The position numbers and the translations under genes were made by a program. Of a DNA stretch of 13,759 bases, positions 1 through 6,640 are shown piece by piece; position 1 is the stretch's first letter, and each line of letters begins with the position of its first letter. The DNA comes from an uncultured Oscillospiraceae bacterium. GTDB lineage: Bacteria; Bacillota_A; Clostridia; Oscillospirales; Oscillospiraceae. The notes under the pieces are model-generated. The model was given only the letters and a program-made list of their open reading frames with translations, searched no databases and was not told where the DNA came from. The stretch covers positions 1 through 13,759 of the forward strand of contig CANRMG010000028.1 of assembly GCA_947631675.1 (NCBI GenBank), written 5' to 3'.

Positions 1-930
1 CCCGCCGCTGGAGCGGAAGCCGCCGGAGGGCCGGCTGGCGCCGCTGGACCCGCCAAAGCCGCCGCTGCGGGGCGGGCGGCTGGTGAAGGTGCTGCGGCGG
101 GCAGGAGCCGGGCTCCGGTATCCGCCGGGCCCGGGACCGAAGCCGCCGGGAGGGGGCGGGGGAGGCGGGGGCTGCTGCCGCATCCAGGAGCGGTAGCGCC
201 GCCGACCGCCAAACCAAAAGATGGGGAAGAAGCCGCCGGTGTAGCCGTACCGGCTCATCCGGGTGAACCGGCTGGCAGCGCCGATGACCCAAATGATGAC
301 CAGGGCGATGAGGAACATGCCGATGATGCCCAGGATAGAGGGGGCCCGGCTCACGGGCTGCGGCTCATAGCCGTAGCCATAGCCATAACCGCTGCTGTAG
401 CCTTGGGCCGGCTCCGGCTCGGAGGCCAGCTGGACGTTGTAGTAGTCCAGATACCAGTCATAGATGTGGCCGGCCAGGTCCTGCACGGCGTCGTCGAAAC
501 GGTCCGCGTCCACGTCGTCCCAGAAGTCGTCGTAGTACTTCTCCTGGAAACTGTCGTAGAAGGCCTCGTCCAGGCCGTCGCCCACAGTGAGGCCGCCCCG
601 GTACTCCTCCGTGACCAGCAGCAGGAGCATGCCGTTGTTCTCCGTGGCGCTGCCCACGCCCCAGTCGTTGATGAGCCGGGTGGCGTATATGTCCGCGTCC
701 TCGTCCAGGTAGGATACCGTGGCCACCACGAACTGGGCGCTGTGGCACTGGCTCTCCAGCACGTCGTTGTACTCCGCCAGGAGCGTCTCCGTCTCAGCGG
801 ACAGCACCCCCGCGTCGTCCATGGCGTAATATCCATTGCCGGTGCCGGCGTCCAGCGCGGCAAAGGCGGGGCAGGCCAGCTGGGACAGGCACATCAGCAC
901 CGCCAGAAGGGAGGAAAGCAGCTTTTTCAT
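1..930 (-). CDS. TPM-domain (YgcG-like) secreted/membrane-anchored protein, 3' end cut by window edge
   Basis: This reading frame is open for 310 codons from an ATG at 930 down to position 1 without a stop, so the C-terminus is missing. Residues 1-24 form a signal peptide (MKKLL start, hydrophobic core, AFA cleavage site before ALDAG). Residues of about 30-170 fit a TPM domain: a Y-x-M-D-D-A-G-V-L opening, then a V-x-T-V-x-Y-L-D segment and an E-N-N-G-M-L-L-L-L strand. A Tyr/Gly stretch (178-188) precedes one membrane segment (about 198-220). The tail holds FFPIFWFGGRRR, eight consecutive prolines (254-261) and a Gly/Ser/Arg-rich tract typical of this family's C-termini. The domain would face outside, with the tail inside. 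Some TPM proteins have been linked to phosphatase activity or photosystem repair; the role in Firmicutes is not established. An AGGTGA site overlapping the preceding LemA-like stop supports the start and translational coupling. Confidence 0.85.
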   Translation of the reverse strand, partial: MKKLLSSLLAVLMCLSQLACPAFAALDAGTGNGYYAMDDAGVLSAETETLLAEYNDVLESQCHSAQFVVATVSYLDEDADIYATRLINDWGVGSATENNGMLLLLVTEEYRGGLTVGDGLDEAFYDSFQEKYYDDFWDDVDADRFDDAVQDLAGHIYDWYLDYYNVQLASEPEPAQGYSSGYGYGYGYEPQPVSRAPSILGIIGMFLIALVIIWVIGAASRFTRMSRYGYTGGFFPIFWFGGRRRYRSWMRQQPPPPPPPPGGFGPGPGGYRSPAPARRSTFTSRPPRSGGFGGSSGASRPSGGFRSSGG

Positions 931-939
931 CTCGTCACC

Positions 940-1509
940 TCATGGAAAGGTCTCCGGCGCCTGCACGCCGGTCAGACGGCGGAGGATGCTCGTGGGGAAG
1001 GCGGACAGCACCTCGTCCCGGAAGGCCAGGATGTGGCTGCTGTAAGCGCTGCTGTCCAACTCCGCCTGGGCGCTGTGGAAGTCCGAGACGATCTTGTCAT
1101 AGTCGTCATGGCTCTCCGGCAGGGGAGTGCCGGCGGACTTTACCGCCTCCACCTGCGCCACCGCGTCGACAAGGGCCTGGTCCGCCGCACCGATGGCGGG
1201 GATGTCCTTCGCTTCCAGCGCATCCAGGAGGTCGGAACGGGCGGCCTTCACGGCATCATAGGCGTCAGACCACTTGCCGTCCGTGCCGATGACGGACAGC
1301 AGGCGGTTGGCCAGGTCCACGCAGTTTTCCAGATGGTCCGCCGGGGCGGAATAGCCGCCGTCGGCTTTGAGCAGGCTCTTGTCGAAGAAGGCGGCCTCCG
1401 CCTGGCGGCAGGCCTTGTTCAGGCTCCGCTTACAGCCCAGAAAGGAGAACAGCACCACCACGATCACGAATATGACGATGGCAGTTGAACGCTTTTTTAG
1501 AATAGACAT
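940..1509 (-). CDS. LemA-like membrane-anchored protein
   Basis: A 189-residue protein with a short basic start and one hydrophobic segment (about 9-25) ending in FLGC. The Cys at 26 makes a poor lipobox possible, but a single membrane anchor is equally likely. The rest is helical and charged. Residues of about 143-185 match the LemA C-terminal pattern: Y-D-K-I-V-S-D-F-H-S-A-Q, a run ending F-P, then a V-x-x-P-x-x-F close. The usual LemA N-terminal half is weak, so this is a divergent member. LemA family proteins are membrane proteins of unknown biochemical function that often sit beside TPM-domain genes, as here (9 bp upstream of one). The gene starts 9 bp after the TelA stop with an AAGG site, so it is part of a tight operon. 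Membership is inferred from motif resemblance and neighbourhood. Confidence 0.75.
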   Translation of the reverse strand: MSILKKRSTAIVIFVIVVVLFSFLGCKRSLNKACRQAEAAFFDKSLLKADGGYSAPADHLENCVDLANRLLSVIGTDGKWSDAYDAVKAARSDLLDALEAKDIPAIGAADQALVDAVAQVEAVKSAGTPLPESHDDYDKIVSDFHSAQAELDSSAYSSHILAFRDEVLSAFPTSILRRLTGVQAPETFP

Positions 1510-1518
1510 GGCTGCCTT

Positions 1519-2634
1519 TTAGCCCTTCATCTCCAGGAGCTTCTGTTTCAGCTCGCCCTCGATGCGGCCCAGTTCCACCTCGGCCTGGGCCCTGCGGGCA
1601 CGACCGTCGTCCTGTATCTTGCGCACGTCCTCCAGGGTCTGGATGAGCTCCTTGTTGGTCTCCTGCAGGGTCTCCAGGTCCACGATGCCCCGCTCGGCCT
1701 CCTGGGCCACGCCCACGGAGCCGGTGTGCAGGACCATCTGGCTCTTCCACAGGGGGATGGTGTTGTCGATGGCCGTCTGGATCTTCTCCACCATGAGCGC
1801 GTCGTTGTTCTGTATCAGGCGGATCTGGGGGCTCATCTGGATGGAGATCATCCGCGTCAGCTCCAGGTCGTGTATCTTCTTCTCGAAGCGGCCAAGCTGG
1901 GCGGCGTAATCGTTGGCGGCCTGGGCGTCCTCGGGGGCGCCGGTCTCCTCCGCCTTCTTCTGCAGGGCGGGCAGCTCCGTGGCCTTCAGCTCCTCCAGGC
2001 GGAGCTTGCCGGCGATGATATACATGGTCAGCTCTTTGAAGTACGCCTGGTTCATATCGTACATGTTGTCCATGGTGACGATGTCCTTGTTGAGGGTGAT
2101 CCAGTGCTGGTTCAGGGCCTCGGTGATCTTGTTCACGTTGACCTCAGCCTTGTCGTACTTCACTTTCATGTCGGAGAAGCTGCGGGCGGCCTTTTTGAAC
2201 AGGCCTTTCAGGCCCTTGGGCTGCTCGGCGGACACGTCCAGGCCGTTGAGCTCGCCCACCAGGTCGGAGAGCATGTCGCCCACCGCGCCCAGGTCCTTGG
2301 TGCGGACCTGCTCCAGCGCCTGGGCGGAGAAGTCGGCGATGTTCTTCTGGGCGGCGGAGCCGTAAGCCAGCACCTGGGCGGAGTTGGTCACGTCGATCTG
2401 CTTGGCGAACTTGCGCACAGCGGCCTGCTCCTCTGGGGCCAGGTCGTTGATATCCAGCTTCTCCACAGGGGCCTCCGCTTCGGCCTGGTTGGCGACGGCA
2501 TCGGCGGCAGGGGCGGCTTGTACGGCGGCGGCAGTGACCGCGGCGGTCGCGTCCGGCGCAGCGGGCGCTGGGGGCGCGTCTGCGGCGGCGGGGTCCAGGG
2601 TCAGGTTGATCTCATATTTCTTCTCGTCGGCCAT
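1519..2634 (-). CDS. TelA-family toxic anion resistance protein
   Basis: A 371-residue soluble protein of the TelA/KlaA family (YaaN in Bacillus subtilis), close to the usual length. The first 60 or so residues are Ala/Pro-rich low complexity and probably disordered. The conserved body starts near L-A-P-E-E-Q-A-A-V-R-K-F. It includes the V-L-x-Y-G-x-x-A-Q segment, a G-L-F-K-K-A region around residue 140-145, long amphipathic helices (M-Y-D-M-N-Q-A-Y-F-K-E-L, then L-E-E-L-K), and the I-S-I-Q-M-S-P-Q-I-R-L-I-Q-N-N segment that is highly characteristic of TelA. The C-terminus is coiled-coil-like. No membrane segment is visible. The family is tied to tellurite and membrane-stress tolerance, but its mechanism is unsettled. 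The ATG at 2634 has an AAGGA site 8 bp upstream. It follows the XpaC-like gene by 39 bp, the same pairing as xpaC-yaaN in B. subtilis. Confidence 0.88.
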   Translation of the reverse strand: MADEKKYEINLTLDPAAADAPPAPAAPDATAAVTAAAVQAAPAADAVANQAEAEAPVEKLDINDLAPEEQAAVRKFAKQIDVTNSAQVLAYGSAAQKNIADFSAQALEQVRTKDLGAVGDMLSDLVGELNGLDVSAEQPKGLKGLFKKAARSFSDMKVKYDKAEVNVNKITEALNQHWITLNKDIVTMDNMYDMNQAYFKELTMYIIAGKLRLEELKATELPALQKKAEETGAPEDAQAANDYAAQLGRFEKKIHDLELTRMISIQMSPQIRLIQNNDALMVEKIQTAIDNTIPLWKSQMVLHTGSVGVAQEAERGIVDLETLQETNKELIQTLEDVRKIQDDGRARRAQAEVELGRIEGELKQKLLEMKG

Positions 2635-2673
2635 GATAGTATTCCTTTCCGTATATCTTATTTGTATTATCTG

Positions 2674-3348
2674 TCAGTTTCCCTTGGCTTTGCGCAGGAA
2701 TTCCTGCAGGTCATCCGCCTTGCCCAGTCCCTCGCGGCTGAGGAGGTTCTCCATCACCTTGATGTCGGCGTCCACGTCCATGGCGTCGTTCTTGTAAAGG
2801 GCGTCCAGCTGCTTCTGGAAAGCGTCGGCCTCCGTCTGGAGCATGTCCGCGATGCGGCTCTTAGCGCCGGATATGTTCTCGCCCTCCACGCCCGGGGCGC
2901 TCATGCGGTCATAGGCCTCCAGGAGCTGGATGGTGGAGGGGAGGAAGTAGCTCTGGAACTTCTGGATCTGGGGCACGTCGGAACTGTCCTGGATGGCGTC
3001 CTGGGCGATGGCGTCGCTCAGGGAGATGAGCTTTGCGATCTTTGCCTTCACGTCCCCGTCGGCGATGGAAGCGGCCAGCCGCTCCATCTCCTGCTTTGCC
3101 TTTTTCGCCTCGTCCAGGATGGCGTCCACGGCTGCGCCGTAACTCACCGGCTCCGGTTCCGGCTCGGGGACGTACTCCACCTTCAGCTTGATGAGCTTGT
3201 CCGCCAGGAGCCATGCCGCCGCCGTCACCAGCGCGGCCAGAAGGAAGTGTGTCCAGGCATACAGGGGGAACACCAGCGCGTAGACCGCGAACACAGCCGC
3301 GGCGATATACACCGGAAGAGCGGACCTGCGCTTCACTTCACGCATCAT
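2674..3348 (-). CDS. XpaC-like (5-bromo-4-chloroindolyl phosphate hydrolysis family) membrane protein
   Basis: A 224-residue protein and the first gene of the minus-strand operon. After a basic start (MMREVKRR) there are two closely spaced hydrophobic helices (about 10-30 and 33-50). An acidic Pro/Glu linker with repeated PE follows, then a helical cytoplasmic domain with the K-x-x-Q-x-x-F-Q-x-Y-F-L-P-S/T and L-L-x-x-Y region typical of the family. The family name comes from B. subtilis XpaC, whose hydrolase assignment is weak, so no enzymatic activity should be assumed. The pairing with TelA is the more reliable clue and points to envelope or toxic-anion stress. Two adjacent ATGs (3348 and 3345) follow an AAAGGAGG site with spacings of 4 and 7 bp, so 3345 may be used. 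An in-frame upstream ATG at 3408 would put coding sequence across the promoter and was not chosen. Confidence 0.82.
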   Translation of the reverse strand: MMREVKRRSALPVYIAAAVFAVYALVFPLYAWTHFLLAALVTAAAWLLADKLIKLKVEYVPEPEPEPVSYGAAVDAILDEAKKAKQEMERLAASIADGDVKAKIAKLISLSDAIAQDAIQDSSDVPQIQKFQSYFLPSTIQLLEAYDRMSAPGVEGENISGAKSRIADMLQTEADAFQKQLDALYKNDAMDVDADIKVMENLLSREGLGKADDLQEFLRKAKGN

Positions 3349-3379
3349 ATCGCCTCCTTTTGATACACTATCTTTAAAT

Positions 3380-3408
3380 ATTTTATGCTGAATCGTCAAT
3401 TCCGTCAA
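3380..3408 (-). promoter_or_regulatory. Sigma-A-type promoter for the XpaC/TelA/LemA/TPM operon
   Basis: Read on the minus strand, TTGACG (3403-3408) is followed by a 17-bp spacer and TAAAAT (3380-3385), about 30 bp before the ATG. A second TTGACG sits 9 bp further in (3394-3399), with TAAAGA 17 bp downstream, so two overlapping start sites are possible. It lies back to back with the rpe promoter. Confidence 0.65.
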
Positions 3409-3415
3409 GGATTAC

Positions 3416-3445
3416 TTGCTACTTTTGCCTATCTCATGGTATACT
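3416..3445 (+). promoter_or_regulatory. Extended -10 promoter for rpe-recR
   Basis: TTGCTA (3416-3421), an 18-bp spacer and TATACT (3440-3445), preceded by TG at 3437-3438, form an extended -10 element (TGG-TATACT). The predicted start near 3452 would leave a leader of about 119 nt before rpe. Confidence 0.6.
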
Positions 3446-3479
3446 ACCGGCAGGCAGATATTTCCACGGACAAAACGGT

Positions 3480-3510
3480 GGGGACAGACCGGACAGGCCG
3501 GTCCGCCCCC
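3480..3510 (+). other. GC-rich hairpin in the rpe leader
   Basis: GACCGG (3487-3492) and CCGGTC (3498-3503) are perfectly complementary around a 5-nt loop. They are extended by GGGG (3480-3483) with CCCC (3506-3509) across a small internal loop. No U-tract follows, so it is not a simple terminator. It may be an RNA stability or regulatory element. Confidence 0.35.
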
Positions 3511-3570
3511 TATATGAAAGCCATGTCGTGCACAGCGCGGCTGGACCATATTATGCGGTGGGTGAACTGT

Positions 3571-4233
3571 ATGACAAACATCAAGATCGCACCCTCTATC
3601 CTGGCGGCGGACTTCACGCGCCTGGACGATGAGATAGAGCGCGTCCTGAAAGCCGGGGCGGATTACATCCATATCGACGTGATGGATGGCCAGTTCGTGC
3701 CGAACATCTCCATGGGCGTGCCGGTGGTGGAGAGCATCCATAAGACGTTCCCGGATGCGTTTTTGGACGTGCATCTGATGATCGTCAACCCAAGCGACTT
3801 CGTGGAGGCCTTCGCCAAGGCCGGCGCCAGCCATATCACGGTCCATCTGGAGTCCGACAAGCCGGAGGACATATCCCTGGCTCTGGAGATGGCCCGCCGC
3901 TGTGGGGTGCGCACAGGCCTGTCCGTCAAGCCGGTCACGCCGGCGGTGGCGCTGGAGCCCTGGCTGGCGGAGCTGGACATGGTGCTGGTGATGACGGTGG
4001 AGCCGGGCTTCGGCGCCCAGCCGTTCATGATGGACCAGATGAAGAAGGTCGCCGCCATCCGCAGGCGGCTGGACGAGGTGAATCCCGCCTGTGACGTGGA
4101 GGTGGACGGCGGCATCAAGCCCGACACCGCCCCCATCGCCAAAGCCGCCGGCGCAAACGTCCTGGTGGCTGGGTCCGCCATCTTCGGCCATGAGGACTAT
4201 GCCTCCATCATTGAAGAACTTCGCGGCAGGTGA
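3571..4233 (+). CDS. rpe: Ribulose-phosphate 3-epimerase
   Basis: A 220-residue TIM-barrel enzyme of normal family length. It interconverts D-ribulose 5-phosphate and D-xylulose 5-phosphate in the non-oxidative pentose phosphate pathway, in the cytoplasm. The start I-A-P-S-I-L-A-A-D-F is diagnostic. Expected metal and catalytic residues are visible: Ser9, His34 and Asp36 in H-I-D-V-M-D-G, His68 in D-V-H-L-M, and Asp179 in V-D-G-G-I. The phosphate-binding loop region M-T-V-E-P-G-F-G-A-Q is present, with Ala where Gly is usual before Gln. The ATG at 3571 was chosen because the family's conserved N-terminus begins right there. The frame stays open upstream to 3385, but that stretch overlaps the promoter and has no family homology. 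The ribosome binding site is weak (GGTGGGTGA). recR begins 6 bp after the stop. Confidence 0.95.
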   Translation: MTNIKIAPSILAADFTRLDDEIERVLKAGADYIHIDVMDGQFVPNISMGVPVVESIHKTFPDAFLDVHLMIVNPSDFVEAFAKAGASHITVHLESDKPEDISLALEMARRCGVRTGLSVKPVTPAVALEPWLAELDMVLVMTVEPGFGAQPFMMDQMKKVAAIRRRLDEVNPACDVEVDGGIKPDTAPIAKAAGANVLVAGSAIFGHEDYASIIEELRGR

Positions 4234-4239
4234 GATGAT

Positions 4240-4839
4240 ATGCCCTTTTTTCCCGTATCCTTTGAAGAACTGATCGACCGCTTCGCCGCGCTGCCCGGCA
4301 TCGGGCGCAAGAGCGCCCAGCGGCTGGCCTTTCATGTGCTGGCCCTGCCGGAGGGGGAGGCGGAGGCCTTCGCCGAGACCATCCTCCGGGCCCGGCGGAC
4401 CGTACATACCTGCCCCATATGCCAGAACCTGACGGACGGGGAGATATGCGCTGTCTGCGCCGACGAGCGGCGGGACAGGTCCGTGGTATGCGTGGTGGCG
4501 GAGGCCCGGGACGTGGCCAGTTTGGAGCGGAGCCGGGAGTATAACGGCGTGTATCACGTGCTCCACGGCGTGCTGCCGCCCATGAGCCACATCGGCCCGG
4601 ACGATATCCGCATCTCGGAGCTTGTCAAGCGCGTGGCGGAGGGTGACATAAAAGAAGTCATCATGGCCACCAACCCGGACACCGAGGGGGACGCCACGGC
4701 CATGTATATCGCCCGGCTGTTAAAGCCCTTCGACGTGCGGGTCACAAGGCTTGCCTACGGCATCCCGGTGGGGTCTAACCTGGAATTCACCGACGACGCC
4801 ACACTTGTCCGGGCGCTGGAGGGCCGGCGGGACATGTGA
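4240..4839 (+). CDS. recR: Recombination mediator protein RecR
   Basis: A 199-residue protein of standard length. RecR acts with RecF and RecO to load RecA onto single-stranded gaps during DNA repair. The layout is complete: a helix-hairpin-helix L-P-G-I-G-R-K-S-A-Q-R (18-28), a four-cysteine zinc site (Cys58, Cys61, Cys70, Cys73), a Toprim domain with V-V-A-E-A-R-D (Glu88) and the A-T-N-P-D-T-E-G-D-A-T segment, and the closing G-I-P-V-G-S-N-L-E-F motif. The AGGTGA ribosome binding site overlaps the end of rpe, so the two genes are translated from one mRNA. In many Firmicutes recR follows dnaX and a YbaB-type gene; that neighbourhood is absent here and rpe stands in its place. Confidence 0.96.
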   Translation: MPFFPVSFEELIDRFAALPGIGRKSAQRLAFHVLALPEGEAEAFAETILRARRTVHTCPICQNLTDGEICAVCADERRDRSVVCVVAEARDVASLERSREYNGVYHVLHGVLPPMSHIGPDDIRISELVKRVAEGDIKEVIMATNPDTEGDATAMYIARLLKPFDVRVTRLAYGIPVGSNLEFTDDATLVRALEGRRDM

Positions 4840-4873
4840 GCCGATACGGATGAATATTTTTTCCACACATGGG

Positions 4874-4879
4874 TATGAT
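4874..4879 (+). promoter_or_regulatory. Possible weak -10 element for rnj
   Basis: TATGAT lies in the 105-bp recR-rnj gap, but the hexamer 17 bp upstream (TGAATA) is a poor -35. If used, transcription would start near 4886 and place the 4890-4912 hairpin almost at the mRNA 5' end. Confidence 0.3.
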
Positions 4880-4889
4880 TCTTTACGGA

Positions 4890-4912
4890 CAGGTCCTGCC
4901 CGGCAGGACCTG
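4890..4912 (+). other. Perfect 10-bp hairpin in the ribonuclease J leader
   Basis: CAGGTCCTGC (4890-4899), a 3-nt loop CCG and GCAGGACCTG (4903-4912) form a perfect stem ending 32 nt before the rnj ATG. ACG/CGT flanks could extend it past a 2-nt bulge. No U-tract follows on either strand, which argues against a normal intrinsic terminator. It lies upstream of the AAGGAG site (4926-4931) and could be a stability or autoregulatory element. Confidence 0.6.
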
Positions 4913-4944
4913 CGTTACATATTGCAAGGAGTAAAACAGAACAC

Positions 4945-6606
4945 ATGGCACAAAAACTGAAGATCATGGCTCTTGGCGGTCTGGACGAGATCGGCAAGAA
5001 CCTCTATGTCTATGAGTACGGCAAGGACATCCTGGTGGTGGACTGCGGCATGGGCTTTCCCGACGAGGACATGTACGGCATCGACGTGGTCGTGCCGGAC
5101 GTGACCTATCTGGTCCAGAACAAAGACCGGGTCCGGGGCATGGTCCTGACCCATGGCCACGAGGACCATATCGGCGCCGTGCCCTATGTATTGAACCGCA
5201 TCGACTGCCCCGTGTATGCCACGCGGCTCACCGCCGGGCTGGTGCGGCTGAAGCTGGAGGAGCACGGCCTGGCGGACAAGGTGAAGCTCATCACCTGCTC
5301 CGCGGGCGATACTTTCAAGGTGGGCAGCGCCTTTACCTGCGAGCTCATCCACGTGAACCACTCCATCGCCGACAGCGTGGCGGTGGCCATCAGAACGCCT
5401 GTGGGCACGGTCATCCATACCGGCGACTTTAAGATCGACCTGACGCCCATCGAGGGCGGCGTGTTCGATTTCCACCGGTTCGCCGAATTGGGGAAGGAGG
5501 GCGTGCTGGCCCTGCTCTCCGACTCCACCAACGTGGAGCGGCCCGGCTATTCCGAGTCGGAGCGGCACGTGGGCGAGAGCATGGAGCGGCTGTTCCGGGG
5601 CTGCGACAAGCGCATCATCGTCACCACCTTCGCCTCCAACGTCCACCGCATCCAGCAGATCGTCAACTGCGCCTATAAGTATAAGCGCAAGGTCTGCGTC
5701 ACCGGCCGGAGCATGGAGAACGTGATCCGCTTGGCGGTGGAGGAGGGGTACCTGACCGTCCCCAAGGACGTGCTGGTGGACATCAACCAGATCAACTCCC
5801 TCGCGCCGGCGAAGGTGGTCATCATCACCACCGGCAGCCAAGGCGAGAGCATGTCGGCGCTGTACCGCATGGCCTTTTCCGAGCACCGGCAGGTGAAGAT
5901 CGGCGCGGGGGACCGGGTCATCATCTCCGCCTCCGCCATCCCCGGCAACGAGCGGACCGTGACCCGGGTCATCGACGAGCTCTTTTCCAAGGGCGCGGAG
6001 GTCATATACGACCGGAGCATCGACATCCACGTGTCCGGCCACGCCTGCCAGCAGGAGCAGAAGACCATGCTGGCCCTGACGAAACCCAGGTTCTTCATCC
6101 CCGTCCACGGGGAGCACCGCATGCTCTGCCGCCACGGGGACCTGGCCCAGGAGATGGGCATCCGCCCGGCGGACATCATGATCGCCGGGGTGGGGGACGT
6201 GATCGAGCTGACCGCCAAGCGCATCACCAAAAACGGCACGGTGCCCTCCGGCCGGGTGATGGTGGACGGCGCCGACGACGGCGGCGTGGAGAACGTGGTC
6301 ATGCGGGACCGGCAGCATCTGGCCCAGGACGGCATGGTGGTGATCGTGATGACCATGTCCGCCCAGGACGGGGCGCTGCTGTCCGAGCCGGAGATCATCA
6401 CCCGCGGTTTCGTCTACGTGAAAGAGAACGCCCAGCTCATGGAGGACATGCGCCGGGTGGTGTATGAGAGCATCGAGTCCTGCCAGCGGTCGCGGATCAC
6501 CGACTGGGCGGAGATCAAGGGCCGGGTCAAGGGCCAGCTGGGCGGCTACCTGTATAAAGTCACCCGCCGCAGTCCCATGATCCTGCCGGTGATCACGGAG
6601 GTGTGA
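4945..6606 (+). CDS. rnj: Ribonuclease J
   Basis: A 553-residue metallo-beta-lactamase/beta-CASP RNase, the usual RNase J length. Family members are 5'-to-3' exonucleases and endonucleases for mRNA decay and rRNA maturation in bacteria lacking RNase E. The zinc motif H-G-H-E-D-H (70-75) is followed by His139 (H-V-N-H-S) and Asp161 (H-T-G-D-F-K). The beta-CASP region has D-S-T-N-V-E-R-P-G (193-201), T-F-A-S-N-V-H-R-I (about 228-236) and H-V-S-G-H-A (362-367). P-V-H-G-E-H-R-M-L (386-394) supplies the last zinc ligands. The C-terminal region (about 450-553) is the dimerisation/RNase J C domain. All catalytic residues are intact, favouring an active J1-like enzyme. The AAGGAG site lies 13 bp before the ATG, slightly far. 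The kinase gene starts 34 bp downstream with no terminator between. Confidence 0.95.
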   Translation: MAQKLKIMALGGLDEIGKNLYVYEYGKDILVVDCGMGFPDEDMYGIDVVVPDVTYLVQNKDRVRGMVLTHGHEDHIGAVPYVLNRIDCPVYATRLTAGLVRLKLEEHGLADKVKLITCSAGDTFKVGSAFTCELIHVNHSIADSVAVAIRTPVGTVIHTGDFKIDLTPIEGGVFDFHRFAELGKEGVLALLSDSTNVERPGYSESERHVGESMERLFRGCDKRIIVTTFASNVHRIQQIVNCAYKYKRKVCVTGRSMENVIRLAVEEGYLTVPKDVLVDINQINSLAPAKVVIITTGSQGESMSALYRMAFSEHRQVKIGAGDRVIISASAIPGNERTVTRVIDELFSKGAEVIYDRSIDIHVSGHACQQEQKTMLALTKPRFFIPVHGEHRMLCRHGDLAQEMGIRPADIMIAGVGDVIELTAKRITKNGTVPSGRVMVDGADDGGVENVVMRDRQHLAQDGMVVIVMTMSAQDGALLSEPEIITRGFVYVKENAQLMEDMRRVVYESIESCQRSRITDWAEIKGRVKGQLGGYLYKVTRRSPMILPVITEV

Positions 6607-6640
6607 CGGGCGAAAAGCGTCCGGACGGAAAGGATATGTC

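Noticed and set aside
403..1488. Long plus-strand open frame opposite the TPM and LemA-like genes
   Set aside because: Antisense shadow; no family features and no ribosome binding site, and the opposite strand encodes recognisable proteins.
1726..3363. Long plus-strand open frame opposite the TelA and XpaC-like genes
   Set aside because: It is an antisense shadow of GC-rich genes; its translation is rich in Val, His, Leu and Gly repeats without domain patterns, whereas the minus-strand products match known families.
3385..3570. N-terminal extension of rpe
   Set aside because: In frame and open, but it covers the predicted promoter and leader and lies outside the conserved enzyme, which begins at 3571.
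3412..4590. Minus-strand open frame opposite rpe and recR
   Set aside because: Shadow of two strongly recognised enzymes.
4890..4912. The rnj leader hairpin as the recR terminator
   Set aside because: No U-tract follows on either strand, so intrinsic termination is unlikely.
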